A stretch of 8,264 nucleotides of DNA from Actinobacteria bacterium RBG_16_64_13 (GTDB lineage Bacteria > Actinomycetota > Thermoleophilia > RBG-16-64-13). Each line of letters starts with the position of its first letter. The stretch's first letter is position 1. The notes beneath the pieces were generated by a model. It had not been told where the DNA came from, ran no database searches, and saw only the letters and a list, made by a program, of their open reading frames with translations. The stretch spans positions 4,652 to 12,915 of the forward strand of contig MELN01000028.1 of assembly GCA_001768675.1 (NCBI GenBank). Direction: 5' to 3'. Shown here piece by piece: positions 5,115 through 8,264 of this stretch. A program made the translations under genes and the position numbers.

Positions 5115-5141
5115 TGTTACACCACGTCGTGGGACGCTACC
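5115..5141 (-). repeat. IS256-family right terminal inverted repeat
   Basis: This is the reverse complement of the left end, GGTAGCGTCCC to ACGTGGTGTAACA, at 25 of 27 positions. It defines the right boundary of the element. Confidence 0.88.
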
Positions 5142-5212
5142 CCCCTCTGTGACTCAGTAGCCGCTCAACGTCTCGCTCTTTCCCTGCGCGCGGAGTCTAC
5201 TCCGGTGGGCGC

Positions 5213-5241
5213 TTGCGGGTCCAGTAACGTAGGCGTATCCT
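5213..5241 (+). promoter_or_regulatory. Possible promoter for the hexapeptide-protein/SDR pair
   Basis: TTGCGG (5213-5218) and TATCCT (5236-5241), each four of six to consensus, are exactly 17 bases apart and about 50 bases before the next start codon. A small palindrome, GGAGT-CT-ACTCC (5192-5203), lies just upstream. If real, this promoter would make the pair independent of the insertion sequence. Confidence 0.35.
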
Positions 5242-5291
5242 CAGCTGATAGCACAACCGCGCTCGGCAAATATCGGGCTGAGAGGCTCGCC

Positions 5292-6539
5292 ATGAAAGCC
5301 TATGTCCTGCGAAGCGGCCGAAGAATCGAGCCCTTCGGCGATTACCCGCAGGATTGCCTTGTCGCCAATCGGCCCCTGGCGCGACACCAGGAGGAGACGC
5401 TCCGCGCCCTGAGTCTCGAACCCGTTCCTCTTGAGGATGTGTCTCAAATCAATGATCCTGGCGAACACGTCGCCCTGCGGGACAGCCTGTTCTTCACGCG
5501 AGAACTCTTGCAGGAGTTTCTGTCCCGGTCCCGCGAGGCAGGAGTCCCCACCGTTTGCTGTGCAAAGCCCGGGTTGTCCGTCGACTCAAGCATCATTCGC
5601 ACCCAAGACGTCCAGGTTCATTCCGATCGCATCGAATATGGTCTCTACTACTTTCCTGACGGCTCCGGTCCGGGCGAACGGCATCCTGTTGTGATCGACG
5701 CGGATCAGTTCTTTGAGAACGTCCGGTTCCCCGCTCACATGATCCCTGGCGGCCAAGTCACCGTGGGCCTGACGGACAAGATTGCCATCCAGATCGATCA
5801 CTGGGTGAATCTGTGGGCTGCCAATCTGGCGGCTATTCTGATCGAGGGAGCGAGGGTGAAGAAGTCTTCCCCTGCCAGGCTCCTTTGGTTGGCCACCCGA
5901 GCCGGTTCACTGAACCAGTATAGGGTTCTTCGCCGGCTGAACCGCGTCGGCCGGAATTGCGATATCCACCCAACGGCTTACATTGAGGGCAGCACGGTGG
6001 GAGATAATGTGAAGATCGGAGCTGGCGCCATCGTCCGAGCATCGATCATCGGTGACGACTGCTCCATAGCAAACAACGCAACCCTGGAGCTATCGGTTGT
6101 GGGCGCCGGCAGCACGATCTTCAATGGGTGCGTTGTCCAATACTCCGTCTTATATCCCGGTGCCTGCATCAGCTGTCGGTATGTTGGCCTGAACTTGGCG
6201 GGAAGGGACACGTTCATCAGCGACGGCGTCACTCTCTCGGATTTCCGTTTCGACGGAAGAAACGTGCAAGTCCTGAAGGATGGAAAGGGCATCGATTCGG
6301 GAGCGCGCCTGCTCGGTACCTGTCTGGGTCATGGCGTCTACTTGGGAGCAGGCTGCGTCTTGTCTCCCGGCAGAGCGGTGCCGAACGGCTGGCGCATCGT
6401 CCCCGAGAGCCGGCGTGTGCTAGAGGCATTCCCAGCTGGCGGCCATATCGAGGGCCATCGGGTACTAAGGGCGAACGAGATTCAACCTGAGGTAGAGGGT
6501 GTGCTGACAGACCGGGACACGAACCAGTCCAGGGCCTAG
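5292..6539 (+). CDS. Left-handed beta-helix (hexapeptide) protein with nucleotidyltransferase-like N-terminus
   Basis: The ATG at 5292 has GAGAGG six bases upstream. The frame is open much further left, but that extension runs into the insertion sequence and shows no family likeness. Of 415 residues, the first 45 or so resemble the opening of sugar nucleotidyltransferases (AYVLRSGRRIEPFGD, then NRPLARHQEETLRAL), but the GxGTR nucleotide-binding signature is absent. Residues about 225-385 carry hexapeptide repeats (IHPTAYIEGSTVGDNVKIGAGAIV and onward), giving a triangular beta helix as in GlmU C-domains, LpxA and related acyltransferases or sugar-nucleotide enzymes. The overall shape is GlmU-like. 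It is probably an acyltransferase or a non-catalytic relative in cell-envelope sugar metabolism. The substrate is not evident. The stop overlaps the ribosome site of the SDR gene, so the two are co-translated. Confidence 0.75.
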   Translation: MKAYVLRSGRRIEPFGDYPQDCLVANRPLARHQEETLRALSLEPVPLEDVSQINDPGEHVALRDSLFFTRELLQEFLSRSREAGVPTVCCAKPGLSVDSSIIRTQDVQVHSDRIEYGLYYFPDGSGPGERHPVVIDADQFFENVRFPAHMIPGGQVTVGLTDKIAIQIDHWVNLWAANLAAILIEGARVKKSSPARLLWLATRAGSLNQYRVLRRLNRVGRNCDIHPTAYIEGSTVGDNVKIGAGAIVRASIIGDDCSIANNATLELSVVGAGSTIFNGCVVQYSVLYPGACISCRYVGLNLAGRDTFISDGVTLSDFRFDGRNVQVLKDGKGIDSGARLLGTCLGHGVYLGAGCVLSPGRAVPNGWRIVPESRRVLEAFPAGGHIEGHRVLRANEIQPEVEGVLTDRDTNQSRA

Positions 6540-6547
6540 GAGGAGAC

Positions 6548-7339
6548 ATGAAGGCGAACGAGTTGCGAGCTAAGGCGGTGGTCGTGACAGGCGCCTCAAG
6601 CGGCATCGGGCGAGCCACGGCGGTCGCTTTTGCCAGGAAGGGAGCCCATCTTGTGTTGGCAGCCCGCCGGCAGCAAGCACTCGAGGACGTCGAAAAACAG
6701 GCGCGAACCTTCGGCGCTGAAACCCTGGTTGTTCCGACTGATGTTTCGGACAGAACGGAAGTCAAGGCTCTCATCGGGGCTGCAATGGGCAGGTTTGGCT
6801 CCGTCGATGTTTTGGTGGCCAACGCAGGCACTTACCTGCGCTGTCCGGTATGCGATCTCACCGTCGAGCGCGTCGAGCAAGTGATGGCGGTCAACTTCTA
6901 CGGCAGTCTCTACTCAATTCTCGAGGTCCTCCCGTACATGCTCGAGCGAAGAGCTGGACATATCGTGGTCGTGGCCTCGGTGGATGGCAAGAAAGGCGTA
7001 CCGCCGGACGGCGCCTACGTCGCCTCGAAGTTCGCCATCACGGGGCTGGCCGAGGTGCTGAGGCAGGAACTTCGGGGAACGGGCGTCCACCTCTCGACGA
7101 TCTTTCCGGGGCGCATCGACACCCCAATGATCGCGGACGTCCGAGTGCCGTCGGCTTCGCCGAAGAGTCCTCCGGAGAAGGTTGCGGACGCGATAGTTCG
7201 GGCGGTTCTGAAGCAGAAAGCCGAGGTGCTGGTCCCACGCATCGGCCCAAAGGCTTTGCTCCTGGCGAACGCGTTCTCGTCACGGATCGGCGATCGACTC
7301 GTGAGTTCTCTGCACTTGGGAGGATGGGACGATAACTGA
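6548..7339 (+). CDS. Short-chain dehydrogenase/reductase (classical SDR)
   Basis: The protein has 263 residues. It has TGASSGIG at 14-21 (dinucleotide binding), Asp65 in the TDV segment, NAG at 92-94, Asn116, Ser144 and the catalytic YVASK with Tyr157 and Lys161, all the key residues of a classical SDR. Arginines 40-41 after the second strand favour NADP(H). It would interconvert an alcohol and a ketone. The substrate loop (about 188-210) is not diagnostic. AGGAGGAG sits just before the ATG and shares bases with the stop codon of the hexapeptide gene eight bases upstream. The two form an operon, perhaps with the thiamine-diphosphate enzyme downstream. The 3' end of the gene is part of a hairpin. 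Confidence 0.93.
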   Translation: MKANELRAKAVVVTGASSGIGRATAVAFARKGAHLVLAARRQQALEDVEKQARTFGAETLVVPTDVSDRTEVKALIGAAMGRFGSVDVLVANAGTYLRCPVCDLTVERVEQVMAVNFYGSLYSILEVLPYMLERRAGHIVVVASVDGKKGVPPDGAYVASKFAITGLAEVLRQELRGTGVHLSTIFPGRIDTPMIADVRVPSASPKSPPEKVADAIVRAVLKQKAEVLVPRIGPKALLLANAFSSRIGDRLVSSLHLGGWDDN

Positions 7340-7354
7340 ACCGTCCCATCTCCC
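7318..7354 (+). terminator. Hairpin across the SDR stop codon, possible terminator
   Basis: The left arm (7318-7331) and right arm (7342-7354) pair over 13 bp with one bulged G, including the uninterrupted pairing GATGGGACG with CGTCCCATC. The ten-base loop holds the TGA stop codon. No T tract follows, so it may be a stability or partial-termination element rather than a classical terminator. Confidence 0.45.
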
Positions 7355-7560
7355 AGGGGATACCGTGCAACTCGGGGGCTACGGTCACGAACGTGCGGGA
7401 GTCGTGGAGCACCGTCTTCCCCAAGACGAGGGAAGTGTGAAAGCAAGTGGGAATCGAGCTGCCCGGCTGATTCCCTTCTGCGGCAGCGAAGCCTACACTT
7501 GAAGCCAGGGCAACCGTCCGAAACGAGTCCCAGGGTCACCACGATCTGCAGGGGAGCAAC
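7355..7560 (+). promoter_or_regulatory. Leader of the thiamine-diphosphate enzyme gene with several inverted repeats
   Basis: There is no gene here. ACGGTCACGA (7380-7389) can pair with TCGTG and ACCGT (7401-7414) with a four-base bulge. GGGAATC (7449-7455) pairs perfectly with GATTCCC (7469-7475), with AGC and GCT inside it. AAGTGT (7434-7439) could pair with ACACTT near 7500. The 7449-7475 hairpin is followed by TTCT only. A structured regulatory leader is possible. No known riboswitch class is matched. Confidence 0.35.
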
Positions 7561-8264
7561 ATGAAAGGCACCGGCGCTCAAATCCTGGTTCGCTATCTCG
7601 AGAACGAGGGAGTCAAGTACGTGTTCGGTCTTCCCGGCGGTCATCTCCTCACCTTGTACGATGCCCTGCGGGATTCGAGCATCACATCCATCTTGGCCAA
7701 GCACGAGGGAGGGGCGGCCTACATGGCGGCCGGCCACGCGCTTGCCGGAGGCGGTCTGGGCGTGTGTTGTGGGACGGTGGGCCCAGGGGCGACCAACCTC
7801 GTGTCGGGCGTCGCCGCCGCTTATATGGGTTCGCTCCCCATGCTTGTGCTCACCGCCCAGGTCGGTACCTCTTCCATCGGCAGAGGGGCCCTTCAGGAAG
7901 CCGCCGGTGAGGGCCGCACCTTCTCTCAAACGGGGCTCCTCTCCGCGGTCACCAAGTACTCGACCATGGTCACCCACGCGAGCAAGCTGCCCGAGACGCT
8001 TCGCCGGGCCCTTCGCATCGCCTTGAGCGGCCGCCCGGGACCGGTCCACTTGGACCTTCCGGCCGACACGCAACGAGGTGAGGCCGAAGATGACATCATC
8101 GACCCCGACCACTACCGCCCCACCCTCATCACGCGACCCCCGGAAGCAGATCTCCGGCGCGCCGCGGAGTTGCTTCTTGCCTCCAAGAAGCCGGGGATAC
8201 TGGTCGGCGGCGGGGGCAGGAAGGGAAGTACCCCGGCCGATGTCCTGCGCCTCGCCGAACTCCT
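7561..8264 (+). CDS. Acetolactate-synthase-like thiamine-diphosphate enzyme, N-terminal part (cut by window end)
   Basis: AGGGGAG precedes the ATG at good spacing. The 234 residues present cover the pyrimidine-binding domain and the start of the middle domain of the PoxB/IlvB superfamily: FGLPGGHLLTLYDAL (22-36), the catalytic glutamate Glu49 in KHEGGAAYMA, GTVGPGATNL (71-80) and RPGPVHLDLPAD (158-169). The thiamine-diphosphate-binding domain lies beyond the window. The family includes acetolactate synthase, pyruvate oxidase, oxalyl-CoA and phenylpyruvate or benzoylformate decarboxylases. The segment IGRGALQEAAGEGRT replaces the IGTDAFQE of true acetolactate synthases, so a different carboligase or decarboxylase is more likely than branched-chain amino acid synthesis. 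It lies 221 bases after the SDR, which might reduce its product. Confidence 0.88.
   Translation, partial: MKGTGAQILVRYLENEGVKYVFGLPGGHLLTLYDALRDSSITSILAKHEGGAAYMAAGHALAGGGLGVCCGTVGPGATNLVSGVAAAYMGSLPMLVLTAQVGTSSIGRGALQEAAGEGRTFSQTGLLSAVTKYSTMVTHASKLPETLRRALRIALSGRPGPVHLDLPADTQRGEAEDDIIDPDHYRPTLITRPPEADLRRAAELLLASKKPGILVGGGGRKGSTPADVLRLAEL

Larger units (their letters stand above)
3720..5141 (+). mobile_element. Complete IS256-family insertion sequence, 1422 bp
   Basis: Inverted repeats of 27 bp, matching at 25 positions, bound one mutator-type transposase gene. This is the standard layout of IS256-family elements, and the length is typical. The family normally makes 8-9 bp target duplications. 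The flanks AAGAGGAGC (left) and CCCCTCTGT (right) do not match, so one side was probably deleted or recombined after insertion. The intact transposase and repeats suggest that the element could still be mobile. Confidence 0.88.

Noticed and set aside
4965..5291. Upstream extension of the hexapeptide protein frame
   Set aside because: The extension crosses the transposase gene end and the IS right repeat, and has no family-like sequence. The ATG at 5292 has a ribosome site and begins the recognisable domain.
7433..7545. Cobalamin or cyclic-di-GMP riboswitch
   Set aside because: Scattered pieces such as CAGGGCAA and GAAGCCAG recall these classes, but the conserved cores are missing.
7015..8112. 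365-codon open frame on the - strand
   Set aside because: It lies antisense to the SDR and the thiamine-diphosphate enzyme, both of which have clear catalytic motifs, and its own translation shows no family likeness. It is a by-product of GC-rich codon use.

Overview
The window is GC-rich bacterial DNA with strong Shine-Dalgarno sites (AGGAGG-type before most genes) and mostly sigma70-like promoter elements. A membrane-anchored monohaem cytochrome c points to a respiring organism. Nothing seen fixes the phylum. The sequence shows no tRNA, rRNA or CRISPR array.

Left end (1-1450): the first bases encode the start of a response-regulator receiver domain on the + strand. Within about 50 bases this abuts the intact start of an M20-family amidohydrolase on the - strand, so both genes are cut off at what looks like a rearrangement or assembly joint. 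A stretch of about 350 bases without a recognisable gene follows. Then come two - strand genes, a SHOCT-domain membrane protein and an anchored c-type cytochrome, whose reading frames overlap by four bases and which end in a hairpin terminator.

Centre (1451-3720): a divergent intergenic region leads to an ArsR-type repressor with a CxCxC metal-ligand cluster and a coiled-coil tail. It is followed by an acyl-CoA dehydrogenase homologue that appears to lack both usual catalytic glutamates. A 35-residue cysteine-rich peptide gene comes next, and then a strong intrinsic terminator. The peptide carries V-C-x-C-G-C, the same pattern as the repressor's cysteine cluster. Two similar palindromes, one over the repressor promoter and one before the dehydrogenase, suggest that the repressor controls itself and the two genes after it. 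This is the most unusual part of the window: a possible metal- or thiol-responsive cassette.

Insertion (3720-5141): a complete IS256-family element with 27-bp terminal inverted repeats. It sits next to a ribosome-binding-site and start region that resembles that of the cysteine-rich peptide gene, so it may have interrupted a second copy. No target-site duplication is visible.

Right end (5142-8264): a left-handed beta-helix (hexapeptide) protein with a degenerate nucleotidyltransferase-like N-terminus is followed after 8 bases by a short-chain dehydrogenase. After a 221-base leader containing several inverted repeats, an acetolactate-synthase-like thiamine-diphosphate enzyme runs off the window. 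All three read rightward. Their joint pathway cannot be named from the sequence.
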